64,000 nt of DNA from Clostridiales bacterium mt11. GTDB lineage: Bacteria; Bacillota; Clostridia; Tissierellales; Tepidimicrobiaceae. Positions 1-9,337 of the stretch are shown here, one piece after another. The stretch's first letter is position 1. Each line of letters begins with the position of its first letter. The stretch spans positions 199,389 to 263,388 of the forward strand of contig LN874946.1 of NCBI GenBank assembly GCA_001282665.1, written 5' to 3'. The notes under the pieces were generated by a model that had not been told where the DNA came from, did no database searches, and was given only the letters and a program-made list of their open reading frames with translations. The translations under genes and the position numbers were made by a program.

Positions 1-570
1 GGTGCTTACTATCATGATATTGGAAAGCTTAGCAGACCATACTTTTTTAAGGAAAATCAATTGGGCATGGACAACCCTCATGATAAATTACAACCTAATA
101 TGAGTACATTAATAATCACCAATCATGTTAAAGATGGAATCAATTTAGGAGAAAAGTATAAACTGCCAAAGGAGATAATAGATATTATAGCACAGCATCA
201 TGGAGATACGGCCGTAATGTATTTTTATCACAAAGCAAAGAAACAGGACGAAACAAACGAGGTAAAAATAGAAGATTATAGATATAAAGGTCCAAAGCCT
301 CAAACTAAAGAAGCAGCATTGGTTATGTTAGCTGACTCTACAGAAGCAGCAGTTAGATCCATTAAAGATCCGACTAAAAAGAGCATAGAAGAGATGATAA
401 GAAACGTAATAAAGGGAAAGTTAGAAGACAATCAGCTTGAAGAGTGTGATTTAACTTTAAAGGATTTAAATACTATTGCTAACGCATTTTCATCTATAGT
501 GACGGGAATTTTTCATGAAAGGATAGAATACCCTGATTTGGATTTATCAAAAGAAAAAGGAGAGTTATAA
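1..570 (+). CDS. pgpH: Cyclic-di-AMP phosphodiesterase PgpH (YqfF), C-terminal part
   Basis: The reading frame is open from base 1, so the gene begins outside the window. The first residues include YHDIGKL, the metal-binding HD motif of the HD-domain phosphohydrolase, followed about 40 residues later by AQHHGD, a further HD-domain metal site. The family (7TM receptor with intracellular HD hydrolase) degrades cyclic di-AMP at the membrane. Only the cytoplasmic HD domain is visible here. The stop codon overlaps the ybeY start codon by one base, so the two are translationally coupled, matching the usual phoH-yqfF-ybeY order of Firmicutes. The identification rests on the HD motif plus context. 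Confidence 0.88.
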   Translation, partial: GAYYHDIGKLSRPYFFKENQLGMDNPHDKLQPNMSTLIITNHVKDGINLGEKYKLPKEIIDIIAQHHGDTAVMYFYHKAKKQDETNEVKIEDYRYKGPKPQTKEAALVMLADSTEAAVRSIKDPTKKSIEEMIRNVIKGKLEDNQLEECDLTLKDLNTIANAFSSIVTGIFHERIEYPDLDLSKEKGEL

Positions 571-1034
571 TGGAAATATATATAGATAATAGACAGGATA
601 AAGTTGAAATCGATGAAAGTATATATGAAGTTTTAGAAGAGGTTATTAAACAGTGTTTGATACTAGAAGGTAAGCCCTTAAACTACGAGATTAGTCTATC
701 TTTTGTTGACAATGAAGAGATAAGAATACTCAATAGAGAATATAGAAGTGTTGATAGGGAGACAGATGTACTTTCATTTCCTATGGAAGAAGAGGATTTT
801 TTAGTACCAATGCCTTTGTTAGGAGATATAATAATCTCGGCCGAGAAAGCATTAGAGCAGTCTAAAGAATATGGACATTCTCTATTTAGAGAGATATCCT
901 ATTTAACTGCCCATAGTATGTTTCACCTATTGGGTTATGATCATATGGAAGAAGATGAAAAGAAGATTATGAGAAATAAAGAGAAAGAAGTAATGAAGAA
1001 ACTAAAAATATTCAAAGAGAGAAGGGGAGATTAG
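570..1034 (+). CDS. ybeY: Endoribonuclease YbeY (16S rRNA maturation)
   Basis: A 154-residue protein of normal family length carrying the diagnostic zinc triad H-x3-H-x5-H in the segment HSMFHLLGYDH near residue 115. The upstream segment TDVLSFPM is also typical. YbeY is a single-strand endoribonuclease involved in 16S rRNA 3'-end maturation and ribosome quality control in the cytoplasm. It overlaps pgpH by one base and is followed 8 bases later by the dgkA-type gene, so it lies inside one operon running to recO. Confidence 0.95.
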   Translation: MEIYIDNRQDKVEIDESIYEVLEEVIKQCLILEGKPLNYEISLSFVDNEEIRILNREYRSVDRETDVLSFPMEEEDFLVPMPLLGDIIISAEKALEQSKEYGHSLFREISYLTAHSMFHLLGYDHMEEDEKKIMRNKEKEVMKKLKIFKERRGD

Positions 1035-1042
1035 GATAAAAA

Positions 1043-1747
1043 ATGAAATCAAGGTCTCTAATAGAAAGCTTTAATTATGCAGTGTCGGGTATAATATATG
1101 CTTTAAAAACAGAAAAAAACATGAGAGTCCATTTGGTAATAGCAATCATAGTTATTTTATTTAGTCTGTTTTTTGATTTTTCAAGAATTGAATTGTTAAT
1201 CTTATTTTCTACAATAGTCCTTGTATTGATGGCAGAAATGGTAAATACAGCTATAGAACGAACCGTAGATTTGATTACAGATGAATTTCATCCATTAGCA
1301 CGTTTAGCAAAGGATATAGCCGCAGGAGGGGTATTAATAGCTGCCATTAACTCCATAGTAGTAGGATATTTGTTATTTTTTGATAGGTTAAACCCCTATA
1401 CAAATCTCGTATTATTTAAAATAAAAAACTCTCCTATATATTTAACCTTTGTGGCATTAGCTTTAGTCATATTATTAACTATTGGCATAAAAAGTAGGTT
1501 TTATAAAGGAAGGGGAACACCTTTTCAAGGAGGAATCGTTAGCGGTCACGCAGCGATATCATTTTGTACTGCCACCATAATAGCTTTTTTAGCTCATAAT
1601 ATGTTAGTATCAACCCTATCCTATTTTATGGCTATCCTAGTAGGAGAAAGTAGAATTGAAGGGCGGATACACAGCTTTCTTGAAGTAATATTGGGAGCTT
1701 TACTGGGAATCATAATTGGAATATTGATATTTCAAATAATAGGATAA
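1043..1747 (+). CDS. dgkA: Undecaprenol/diacylglycerol kinase fused to a PAP2-like domain
   Basis: This 234-residue membrane protein has two parts. Residues 1-120 are a DgkA-type lipid kinase with the signature AEMVNTAIERTVDLI. Residues 125-234 are a PAP2-like phosphatase domain with VSGHAAIS, corresponding to the PSGH motif, and SRIEGRIHSFLEV, corresponding to SRx5HxxxD with the final Asp replaced by Glu. Kinase and phosphatase in one chain suggest recycling of undecaprenyl lipid carriers for cell-wall synthesis (inferred). DgkA-PAP2 fusions occur in clostridia. The ribosome site AGGGGAG lies over the ybeY stop, so it is in the same operon. Whether the PAP2 half is active is uncertain because of the Asp-to-Glu change. 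Confidence 0.9.
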   Translation: MKSRSLIESFNYAVSGIIYALKTEKNMRVHLVIAIIVILFSLFFDFSRIELLILFSTIVLVLMAEMVNTAIERTVDLITDEFHPLARLAKDIAAGGVLIAAINSIVVGYLLFFDRLNPYTNLVLFKIKNSPIYLTFVALALVILLTIGIKSRFYKGRGTPFQGGIVSGHAAISFCTATIIAFLAHNMLVSTLSYFMAILVGESRIEGRIHSFLEVILGALLGIIIGILIFQIIG

Positions 1748-1762
1748 TAGGGGGCATAAGTC

Positions 1763-2800
1763 ATGAAAAAATTTATAATCATATTGATGATTCTATCACT
1801 TATTCTGTTAGGCGGATGTAGGAAGGATGATGTAACTCAGTTAGAAGAAGAAATTTTAAAAGAAGAGAGTCCAGTAGAGGAAGAAATTCAAGAAGTAAAA
1901 GAGGGAATACCTTCTTCTATAAGTGGATTATATGCATCAGAAGATAAAGTCAATAGAAGACCTGTTGCTATAATGTTTGATAATCACCCAAAAGCTAGAT
2001 GGCAGTCTGGTCTTGGTCAAGCGGAAATTGTATATGAATTTATGGTAGAAGCTCCTTATACTAGATATATGGGAATATATTTAATCAACGATCCAGAATC
2101 TATAGGACCAGTAAGAAGTTCTCGGCCTTATTTTGTGACTACTCTACTTGAATATGATCCTATATATGTAAGAGTAGGTGGAAGTGTACAGGCGAAAAAA
2201 GATATAAATCAATTGAAAATAGCAGATATAGATGGACTATCTAGCTCAAATAAAGTATTATGGAAGAACACTAAGGTGGGCAAAAAAGCTCCTCACAATA
2301 CCTATACGAGTATGGAAGTAATTCGAAAGACTGGAGAGGAAAGAGGATATAGGCTCAATGGAGACTATAAAGGATTTAAGTTTTATGAAGACAATACGGA
2401 TATAGAGGGATTTTCAGCAAATAAAGTTATCATTAACTATTATAATAACAACACAACCCTTTACACGTATAATCCAGAAGAAGGAGTATATTATCGCCAA
2501 AAAGATGGTAAAGATCATTATGATGAGTTGACAAAATTACCAATTGAAGCGAAGAATATTATAATACAAGAAGCAAAAACTAAAGTCATAGATAATGAAG
2601 GAAGGCTTTCAATAGACTTAATAGGTGAAGGAAAAGGTAAATTTATAACCAATGGGAAAGGAATAGACATTAAATGGTCCAAAAAATCAAGAAATAGTAA
2701 AACCTATTATTATGATGAAAAAGGTAGAGAAATAGTTTTAAATCCCGGAATAACATGGATACAAATTGTAAATACAGAGCCAAATATAAATATTGAATAG
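1763..2800 (+). CDS. DUF3048 (YerB-type) lipoprotein
   Basis: A 345-residue protein with a lipoprotein signal: positive N-terminus, hydrophobic stretch, then the lipobox LLGGC with lipidated Cys near residue 19. An acidic linker follows. The mature part matches the DUF3048 family (YerB), with segments such as RPVAIMFDNHPKAR and GPVRSSRPYF. The family is a membrane-anchored extracytoplasmic protein with no firmly established reaction. It has a strong ribosome site (AGGGGGC) 15 bases after the dgkA-type gene and lies within the same operon. Confidence 0.85.
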   Translation: MKKFIIILMILSLILLGGCRKDDVTQLEEEILKEESPVEEEIQEVKEGIPSSISGLYASEDKVNRRPVAIMFDNHPKARWQSGLGQAEIVYEFMVEAPYTRYMGIYLINDPESIGPVRSSRPYFVTTLLEYDPIYVRVGGSVQAKKDINQLKIADIDGLSSSNKVLWKNTKVGKKAPHNTYTSMEVIRKTGEERGYRLNGDYKGFKFYEDNTDIEGFSANKVIINYYNNNTTLYTYNPEEGVYYRQKDGKDHYDELTKLPIEAKNIIIQEAKTKVIDNEGRLSIDLIGEGKGKFITNGKGIDIKWSKKSRNSKTYYYDEKGREIVLNPGITWIQIVNTEPNINIE

Positions 2801-2817
2801 AAAAAAGGGGTGGTTTT

Positions 2818-3207
2818 ATGGAAAAAAAGGAACTAATACAAAAAGCTTTGGAGGCACAAAAAAAGGCTTATGTTCCCTATTCAAATTTTAGAGTTGGTGC
2901 AGCTTTATTAACAGAAGATGGAGAGATTTTTACAGGATGTAATATTGAGATTGCTTCTTATTCTCCAACTATATGTGCAGAAAGAACTGCCATATTTAAA
3001 GCTGTATCAGAAGGCCATAAAAAGATAAAAGCTATAGCGATAGTAGGAGATTCAGATTTTACCTATCCCTGCGGAGTATGTAGGCAAGTAATAAGAGAAT
3101 TTGGTAAAGATGCCACTATTATAATAGCTAATTCCGAAGAAGAATATAAAGAATATAAAATAGATGATCTACTACCTCACAGTTTTGGACCAGAGGATTT
3201 GAAATAA
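2818..3207 (+). CDS. cdd: Cytidine deaminase
   Basis: A 129-residue tetrameric-type cytidine deaminase. The zinc and catalytic motifs are CAERTA (Cys plus catalytic Glu) and PCGVCRQ (the two further Cys ligands). It converts cytidine and deoxycytidine to uridine and deoxyuridine for pyrimidine salvage in the cytoplasm. The position directly before era is the classic Firmicute order. The ribosome site AAGGGGTGG is 7 bases before the ATG. Confidence 0.96.
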   Translation: MEKKELIQKALEAQKKAYVPYSNFRVGAALLTEDGEIFTGCNIEIASYSPTICAERTAIFKAVSEGHKKIKAIAIVGDSDFTYPCGVCRQVIREFGKDATIIIANSEEEYKEYKIDDLLPHSFGPEDLK

Positions 3208-3226
3208 AAGATACAGGAGTGATAGA

Positions 3227-4111
3227 ATGTATAGATCAGGATTTGTAACAGTTATAGGAAGACCAAATGTAGGTAAATCTACACTACTTAACCGTGTAAT
3301 AGGAGAGAAAATATCCATTATATCTAATAAACCTCAGACTACCAGAAATAAAATTCAATTGGTATATACAGAATCAGAATGTCAAATGGTATTTTTGGAC
3401 ACACCAGGTATTCAAATGCCTAAAAACAAATTAGGAGAGTATATGCTAAAGGTATCAAGAAGTACCTTAGAGGAAGTAGATATAGTAACCTTTATGGTAG
3501 ATGAAAGCATGGAAACAGGTAAATTGGATAGTTATATCATTGAACAGTTAAGGGATATAAAGACTCCCATTATATTATTAATAAATAAAATCGATAAATT
3601 GAATAAAGATGAAATAAATAAATTGATATTAAAATATAAAAACATGGATATGTTCCATGATATTATACCTATATCAGCAATGGATGGGACCAATGTAGAT
3701 AAATATATTGATGCAATAAAAAATATACTTCCAGAAGGACCTCAATATTTTCCCGATGACATGATTACAGATCAGCCAGAAAGGCTCATAATTTCGGAGA
3801 TAATTAGGGAAAAGGCTTTAGAAAACTTGCAGGAAGAAGTACCTCATGGTATTTTTGTTGATATAGATAAAATATCTCAACGAGAAAATAAGGACTTAAT
3901 AGATGTTCATGCAACTATTTATTGTGAAAAGGAGTCTCATAAAGGTATAGTAATCGGCAAAAATGGACATATGCTAAAAACAATTGGTAAAAATGCACGA
4001 ATTGATATAGAAAAGTTGTTAGGTAGTCAGGTTAATTTACAACTTTGGGTAAAAGTTGAAAAGAATTGGAGAGAAAAGGAAGGTAAAGTAAGATATTTTG
4101 GATATAAATAG
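3227..4111 (+). CDS. era: GTPase Era (30S ribosome assembly)
   Basis: A 294-residue GTPase with G1 GRPNVGKST at residues 10-18, switch region QTTRNKI, G3 DTPG, and G4 NKID. The C-terminal third carries the KH RNA-binding domain (VIGKNGHMLKTIG). Era binds the 3' end of 16S rRNA and promotes small-subunit maturation, fitting its closeness to ybeY. The length is normal and all GTPase motifs are intact. Confidence 0.97.
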   Translation: MYRSGFVTVIGRPNVGKSTLLNRVIGEKISIISNKPQTTRNKIQLVYTESECQMVFLDTPGIQMPKNKLGEYMLKVSRSTLEEVDIVTFMVDESMETGKLDSYIIEQLRDIKTPIILLINKIDKLNKDEINKLILKYKNMDMFHDIIPISAMDGTNVDKYIDAIKNILPEGPQYFPDDMITDQPERLIISEIIREKALENLQEEVPHGIFVDIDKISQRENKDLIDVHATIYCEKESHKGIVIGKNGHMLKTIGKNARIDIEKLLGSQVNLQLWVKVEKNWREKEGKVRYFGYK

Positions 4112-4125
4112 AAAGGTATAATAAC

Positions 4126-4887
4126 ATGCAGACAAAAACAGAGGGAATAGTGATAAAAGAATTTAGATTTAGGGAAACTAGCAAGATACTTACCATATTT
4201 ACAAAAAAATATGGAAAAGTTCATGTTATGGCAAGAGGAGCCTATAAACCCAAGTCTCAGTTAATTGCTAATACTCAACTATTTTCCTATAATGATTATT
4301 ATCTATATAAGGGTAGAAATTTTTACTATATCAATCAGGCAGATATTATAGATTCCTTTTATCCTATTAGGGAAAATATAAATAGGGTAATGTATGGTTC
4401 TTATCTATTGGAATTGGTGGATTTGTCAAATTTAGAAGAAGAAGCAAATGAAAGGTTGTTTTTACTTTTAAAAAAAGGATTGATGGTACTATCAAAGTTA
4501 GATAAGGATTTTATAAAATTTATTTTAACTTATGAATTAAAGTATATTTCCTTTCTAGGCTATAAACCTTATTTAGATAGATGTGTAGTATGTGGAAGAG
4601 ATAAATTTTCACAATTTAAATTCAGTATAGAACAAGGAGGAATAATCTGTTCTAATTGTTTTTCTATAGAACCTTTATGTGAAAATATGGATTTAACCAT
4701 GTATAAAACGATGAAAACCTTATTATATACACCGTTGGACAAGATTTCATCTTTAGAAATTCCTAAAGATGTTATGTTTAAATTACATGAAATTATGGTA
4801 GAATACATATTAAATAAGATAGATAGAAAAAAATTTAATTCATTAAATATGCTAAAATCAATGAAAGATAATGGAGGCGTTTACTAA
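4126..4887 (+). CDS. recO: DNA repair protein RecO
   Basis: A 253-residue protein with an N-terminal OB-fold region (TEGIVIKEFRFRETSKILTIFT) and a C-terminal zinc site made of CVVCG and CSNC. RecO loads RecA with RecR during recombinational repair by displacing SSB. It follows era by 14 bases, and its stop overlaps the next start by one base, giving translational coupling. Confidence 0.95.
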   Translation: MQTKTEGIVIKEFRFRETSKILTIFTKKYGKVHVMARGAYKPKSQLIANTQLFSYNDYYLYKGRNFYYINQADIIDSFYPIRENINRVMYGSYLLELVDLSNLEEEANERLFLLLKKGLMVLSKLDKDFIKFILTYELKYISFLGYKPYLDRCVVCGRDKFSQFKFSIEQGGIICSNCFSIEPLCENMDLTMYKTMKTLLYTPLDKISSLEIPKDVMFKLHEIMVEYILNKIDRKKFNSLNMLKSMKDNGGVY

Positions 4888-5333
4888 TGAATATTAAGAT
4901 AGAACAAATTGACACTGTAGTAGCAAGGACTGGTGCCACATTTAAAGAGGCAAAGGAAGCTCTAGAAGAGGCTGACGGTGATGTGGTAGAGGCTATTATC
5001 ATTATAGAAGAAAACAGAAGAACTTGGACTGATAATATTTCAGATAAAGGTGAACGTATGGCTGAAAAGATAAGGGAAATAGTAAGAAAAGGGAATGTTA
5101 CCAAGATTACCATTAGTAAAGACGGAGAAACCCTAATGAATATACCAGTAACTGCGGCAGCCTTAGGAAGTATAATATCAGCTCCCCTAGCATTAATTGG
5201 TTTAAGTTCTGCAATTTTGTCAAAGTGTAATATTGAAATTCACAAAGAAGATGGAGAAATAATCAACATAAATAAATTAGTAGAAAAAAACGTAATATCT
5301 AGAGAAGAAGAACAAGAAGATGATGATGAATAA
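4887..5333 (+). CDS. DUF4342 protein with N-terminal UBA-like helix bundle
   Basis: A 148-residue protein. Residues 1-45 resemble the UBA/TS-N fold of elongation factor Ts (ARTGATFKEAKEALEEADGDVVEA). The rest matches DUF4342, with a glycine/alanine-rich hydrophobic segment near residues 85-110 (AAALGSIISAPLALIGLSSA) that may touch the membrane. The tail is strongly acidic. Function is not known. It is the last gene of the operon that begins upstream of the window. The next gene has its own T-box leader. Confidence 0.75.
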   Translation: MNIKIEQIDTVVARTGATFKEAKEALEEADGDVVEAIIIIEENRRTWTDNISDKGERMAEKIREIVRKGNVTKITISKDGETLMNIPVTAAALGSIISAPLALIGLSSAILSKCNIEIHKEDGEIININKLVEKNVISREEEQEDDDE

Positions 5334-5338
5334 CCGTA

Positions 5339-5372
5339 TTGACAACTTTTTAGTTTTTTGTTAGATTATAAT
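5339..5372 (+). promoter_or_regulatory. Possible promoter of the glyQS T-box transcript
   Basis: A TTGACA box (5339-5344) and a TATAAT box (5367-5372) lie just upstream of the T-box leader. Their spacing is 22 bases, longer than the usual 17, so the true pair may be TTGACA with a weaker overlapping -10 around 5362. A promoter is expected here because the leader must be transcribed as an RNA. The exact elements are uncertain. Confidence 0.4.
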
Positions 5373-5377
5373 CTATA

Positions 5378-5590
5378 TAGGAAATTAAAATGGAGTATGC
5401 TATGAAGAAGAAAAGAGTCAATATGTATATAAAAGCGAGCTAGGGTTGGTGGAAGCCTAGTATAATAGTGTTGATGAAAGGCACTTCTGAGCATAACTAT
5501 AGAGAGAATACCAGATTGGTATTAAGTAGGGTGGAACCGCGGAAGTAACCTTTCGTCCCTATGGGGATGTAAAGGTTTTTTTATTTTTAA
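5378..5590 (+). promoter_or_regulatory. T-box riboswitch (glycine) upstream of glyQS
   Basis: The leader shows the apical stem I signature (AGCGAGC then GGTTGGTGGAAGCC near 5433-5458). A specifier follows in GAAAGGCACTTCTGAGC, with GGC, a glycine codon, at 5480-5482. The T-box sequence AGGGTGGAACCGCGG is at 5528-5542. A terminator hairpin built from AACCTTT and AAAGGTT follows at about 5548-5578 with a T-run. T-boxes sense uncharged tRNA, here tRNA-Gly(GCC), and allow read-through into glyQS. The glycine specifier agrees with the downstream genes. Confidence 0.95.
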
Positions 5591-5618
5591 AATGTAGGTA
5601 AACAAGGAGGTTTAAATA

Positions 5619-6506
5619 ATGTATTTTCAGGATTTAATGCTGAAATTGTTAAATTATTGGGGCAGCAAAGGATGTACAATACTAGAACCCTATGATGTAG
5701 AGAAAGGTGCGGGAACTATGAACCCTCATACTTTTTTGAGGGCTTTAGGACCAGAACAGTGGAAGGTAGTCTATGTAGAACCATCTAGAAGACCGGCAGA
5801 TGCTAGATATGGTGAAAATCCTCATAGAGTATATCAACATCATCAACTTCAGGTAATATTAAAGCCATCACCAGATGATGTACAAGACCTTTACTTAGAA
5901 AGCTTAAAGGTTATAGGTATAGACCCATTGAAACATGATATAAGATTTGTTGAGGATAACTGGGAAGCTCCTACTTTAGGTGCTTGGGGCTTAGGCTGGG
6001 AAGTATGGTTAGATGGAATGGAAATTACTCAGTTTACTTATTTTCAACAAGTGGGAAGTATTAACTGTGATTTAGAATCAGCAGAGCTTACCTATGGATT
6101 AGAAAGAATAGCTATGTATCTTCAAGATGTAGATGATATATTCCAGGTAAAATGGAATGAGAATATTACCTATGGAGATATATTTAAAATGGCAGAGTAT
6201 GAACACTCGGTATATAGTTTTGAGAAGGCTAATATAGAAACTCTCAAAACTTTATTTGACATATATGAAGAAGAAGCTAAAAATAATATAGAAGAAGGAT
6301 TGGTTATGCCAAGCTATGATTATGTACTTAAATGTTCTCATACCTTTAATGTACTAGATGCAAGGGGAGCTATATCCGTAACGGAAAGGACTCATTATAT
6401 AAGTAGGGTTAGATCTTTAGCCAAGTTAGTTGCATCTAAATATATAGATAAGAGGGAAAAATTAGGATATCCTCTATTAAAAGAAGGGGGTACAGAAAAT
6501 GACTAA
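5619..6506 (+). CDS. glyQ: Glycyl-tRNA synthetase alpha subunit
   Basis: A 295-residue class II synthetase alpha chain, normal length, with the well-conserved segments GAGTMNPHTFLRALGP and YVEPSRRPADARYGENP. Together with GlyS it forms the alpha2-beta2 enzyme that charges tRNA-Gly. It follows the T-box leader and has the ribosome site AAGGAGG. It overlaps glyS by 8 bases. Confidence 0.98.
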   Translation: MYFQDLMLKLLNYWGSKGCTILEPYDVEKGAGTMNPHTFLRALGPEQWKVVYVEPSRRPADARYGENPHRVYQHHQLQVILKPSPDDVQDLYLESLKVIGIDPLKHDIRFVEDNWEAPTLGAWGLGWEVWLDGMEITQFTYFQQVGSINCDLESAELTYGLERIAMYLQDVDDIFQVKWNENITYGDIFKMAEYEHSVYSFEKANIETLKTLFDIYEEEAKNNIEEGLVMPSYDYVLKCSHTFNVLDARGAISVTERTHYISRVRSLAKLVASKYIDKREKLGYPLLKEGGTEND

Positions 6507-8577
6507 TAAGTATTTGCTAGAAATAGGCGTTGAAGAATTACCAGCCAGACTTATAAAATCTGCATTAGCGCAGTTAAGAGATAATACTGAAAAAATGCTA
6601 GTAAGCGAAAGAATAAAGTATGAGAACATAGAACTTTATGCAACACCAAGAAGATTAGTTCTATTGATAGATGGCTTAAATGAAAAACAGGATACCATAA
6701 AGGAAACTGTTAAAGGTCCTGCTAAAAGGATTGCCTATGATAATGAAGGAAATCCGACTAAAGCTTTGCAAGGTTTTATGAAGGGTCAAGGTATAGGATT
6801 AGAGCAGGTATCCATAAGAGAACATAATGGTGAAGAATATATATATGGAAATATAGTAAGAGAAGGTAAGGATACAGAGACTGTATTAGTGGAAAATATG
6901 GCAAACATAATAAAATCTATAGTTTTTCCAAAATCCATGAAATGGGGAGGCAAAAATTTAAGATTTGCTAGACCAATTAGATGGTTAGTATCTCTTTTTA
7001 ATGATAGGATAGTTAAATTTGATTTAGAGGGAATACAGATAGGAAATATGACTAAAGGTCATAGATTTTTGGGAAGTAAAGATATAGAAATAAAATCAGT
7101 TGATGAATATTTTGATGTCTTAAAGGATAACTACTGTATTGTAGATCAAAAGAAGAGGAAAGAAATCATAAAATATGGTTCTGAAAAACTAGCTAAGGAG
7201 AAGGGAGGAAACGTATTATTTGACGAGGAGTTATTAGATGAAGTCACTAATATTGTGGAATACCCAACACCATTAATAGGAAGAATAAAGGAAGAATATT
7301 TAGGATTGCCAAAAGATGTAATCATAACTCCAATGAAAGAACAACTTCGCTTTTTCCCTGTAGTAGATGATAAAAATAGACTATTGCCCTATTTTATCAC
7401 CGTTAGAAATGGTAATCAAGAATATATAGAGACGGTAGTTAAGGGGAATGAAAAGGTCTTAGGGGCTAGACTTGAAGATGCAAAGTTCTTCTATTATGAA
7501 GATATAGAAACCCCATTAGAAGATTATGTAGAGAAGTTGAAGTATATAGTATTTCAAGAAAAGCTTGGAACATTGTATGATAAAACTATAAGGATACAAA
7601 AGCTAGCTAAAAAAATAGGGGATTATTTAGAAGTTGGCGATGAGACGAGGAAAAACATAGATAGAGCTGCTTATCTTTCCAAAGCCGATTTAGTCACCAA
7701 AATGGTAGATGAGTTTACTGAATTACAAGGTAAAATGGGAATGGAATATGCGAAACAATCAGGAGAAAATGAAATTGTAAGTATAGCTGTGTATGAACAG
7801 TATTTACCTCGTTTTGCAGGAGATGAGCTTCCTACAACTACAGCAGGAGCAATACTCAGTATTGCAGATAAATTAGATACTATCGCAGGCTCATTTGCCA
7901 TCGGAATACAGCCTACAGGCTCTCAAGACCCTTATGGACTTAGAAGGCAAGCCTTAGGCATAATCAATGTAATATTAGATAAAAAGCTAAATCTCAATTT
8001 AGGGGATATAATTGATTTTGCTCTCTATATATATGTAGAAGAAAATGGTCTAGTATTTGACTATAAGAGTGTAAAAAGTGAGATCCTTCAATTCTTCAAT
8101 GGAAGGATAAAGAATATGTTTATAGACATGGAAATTAGGTATGATATAGTCGATGGAGTAATAAGTACAGGTATTGATGATGTCTATGACTTAAAGGTTA
8201 GAGCAGATAAGTTAAATGGATACCTTAATGGAGAGGGGTTGGAAGATGTATTATCCACCTTTAATAGGGTAGTCAATTTAGCAGAAAAAGCTAAGTCCAA
8301 TGAAGTCAAAAGGGATTTATTAGTGGAAGAAGAGGAAATAGAATTATATGAAGCTTTTAACAGCATAGAAGAAAAAGTATTAGGTTGGCTAAATAAAAAG
8401 GAATATGATAAAGCACTAGAACAATTCATAGCATTAAGAGATCCAGTAAATAATTTCTTTGACCATGTAATGGTAATGGTAGAAGATGAAGATATTAGAG
8501 AGAATAGATTGAATCTATTAAAAAAGATATCGGAAACCATGTTAATGATTTGCGACTTATCAAAATTAGTTAAATAG
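6499..8577 (+). CDS. glyS: Glycyl-tRNA synthetase beta subunit
   Basis: A 692-residue beta chain starting MTNKYLLEIGVEELPARL, the typical N-terminus. Central segments such as FPKSMKWG and the C-terminal anticodon-binding region (IALRDPVNNFFDHVMVM) are intact. It is required for tRNA binding and full activity of GlyQS. The start overlaps glyQ by 8 bases. No terminator is evident before ccpN. Confidence 0.98.
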   Translation: MTNKYLLEIGVEELPARLIKSALAQLRDNTEKMLVSERIKYENIELYATPRRLVLLIDGLNEKQDTIKETVKGPAKRIAYDNEGNPTKALQGFMKGQGIGLEQVSIREHNGEEYIYGNIVREGKDTETVLVENMANIIKSIVFPKSMKWGGKNLRFARPIRWLVSLFNDRIVKFDLEGIQIGNMTKGHRFLGSKDIEIKSVDEYFDVLKDNYCIVDQKKRKEIIKYGSEKLAKEKGGNVLFDEELLDEVTNIVEYPTPLIGRIKEEYLGLPKDVIITPMKEQLRFFPVVDDKNRLLPYFITVRNGNQEYIETVVKGNEKVLGARLEDAKFFYYEDIETPLEDYVEKLKYIVFQEKLGTLYDKTIRIQKLAKKIGDYLEVGDETRKNIDRAAYLSKADLVTKMVDEFTELQGKMGMEYAKQSGENEIVSIAVYEQYLPRFAGDELPTTTAGAILSIADKLDTIAGSFAIGIQPTGSQDPYGLRRQALGIINVILDKKLNLNLGDIIDFALYIYVEENGLVFDYKSVKSEILQFFNGRIKNMFIDMEIRYDIVDGVISTGIDDVYDLKVRADKLNGYLNGEGLEDVLSTFNRVVNLAEKAKSNEVKRDLLVEEEEIELYEAFNSIEEKVLGWLNKKEYDKALEQFIALRDPVNNFFDHVMVMVEDEDIRENRLNLLKKISETMLMICDLSKLVK

Positions 8578-8680
8578 ATTAATATTATTCTAAATACAGT
8601 AAAAACTATGCCTAAAGATGATACCACAGGTGTCCATTGTCGATTGTCAATTTATAATTGATAATTGTATAAAAGGGGTG

Positions 8681-9325
8681 GTGATTTTTATTCAATTAAG
8701 TGAAAGACAAGAAAAGATTATCGATATCGTGAAGTACAATCAACCTATTACTAGTGAAAATATTGCAAAAAAGTTGAAACTGACAAGAGGCACTCTACGT
8801 CCAGACTTAGCTATACTTACCATGTCAGGAATATTAGATGCCAGACCAAAAGTAGGATATTTTTATACTGGAAAGACAACCTTAAGTTTTATATCAGAAA
8901 AAATTAAGGGGATCATGGTATCAGAGAGAAAATCAGTGCCAGTAATAGTAGAGGAAGAAACTAGTATTTACGATGCAATAGTAACCATGATTTTGGAAGA
9001 TGTAAGCACCATATTTGTTACATCTAATGGGTATTTAACAGGTGTAGTATCTAGAAAAGATTTCTTAAAAAATTCTATTGGAGGATTAAATAGTCATAGA
9101 ACACCTGTAGCTGTAATTATGACTCGAATGCCTAATATTGTAGTTACTACTTTAAAAGAAAGTGTTTTAGAAGCAGCTATAAAGTTAATAGACCATGAAA
9201 TTGACAGTCTTCCAGTAGTAGAAGAAGTGAAAACAGATAAAGGTGAAAAAGCTTATAAAGTAGTAGGGAGAATTACTAAGACCACCATTACTAGACTTTT
9301 TGTTGATTTGGGAGACAATGAATAG
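8681..9325 (+). CDS. ccpN: CcpN-type transcriptional repressor (HTH plus two CBS domains)
   Basis: The N-terminal HTH (residues 5-60) reads KLTRGTLRPDLAILTMSG, and is followed by two CBS domains (about 75-205) that sense nucleotides. CcpN represses gluconeogenic genes in Bacillus. Its pairing with the PPDK regulator next door is the standard arrangement (ccpN-yqfL). The frame is open from an ATG at 8618, but alignment to the family N-terminus points to GTG 8681, giving 214 residues. The ribosome site AAAAGGGGTGGTGA overlaps this GTG and would best fit an ATT at 8690, so the exact start is unsettled. Confidence 0.88.
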   Translation: MIFIQLSERQEKIIDIVKYNQPITSENIAKKLKLTRGTLRPDLAILTMSGILDARPKVGYFYTGKTTLSFISEKIKGIMVSERKSVPVIVEEETSIYDAIVTMILEDVSTIFVTSNGYLTGVVSRKDFLKNSIGGLNSHRTPVAVIMTRMPNIVVTTLKESVLEAAIKLIDHEIDSLPVVEEVKTDKGEKAYKVVGRITKTTITRLFVDLGDNE

Positions 9326-9337
9326 AGGGGTGAATTT

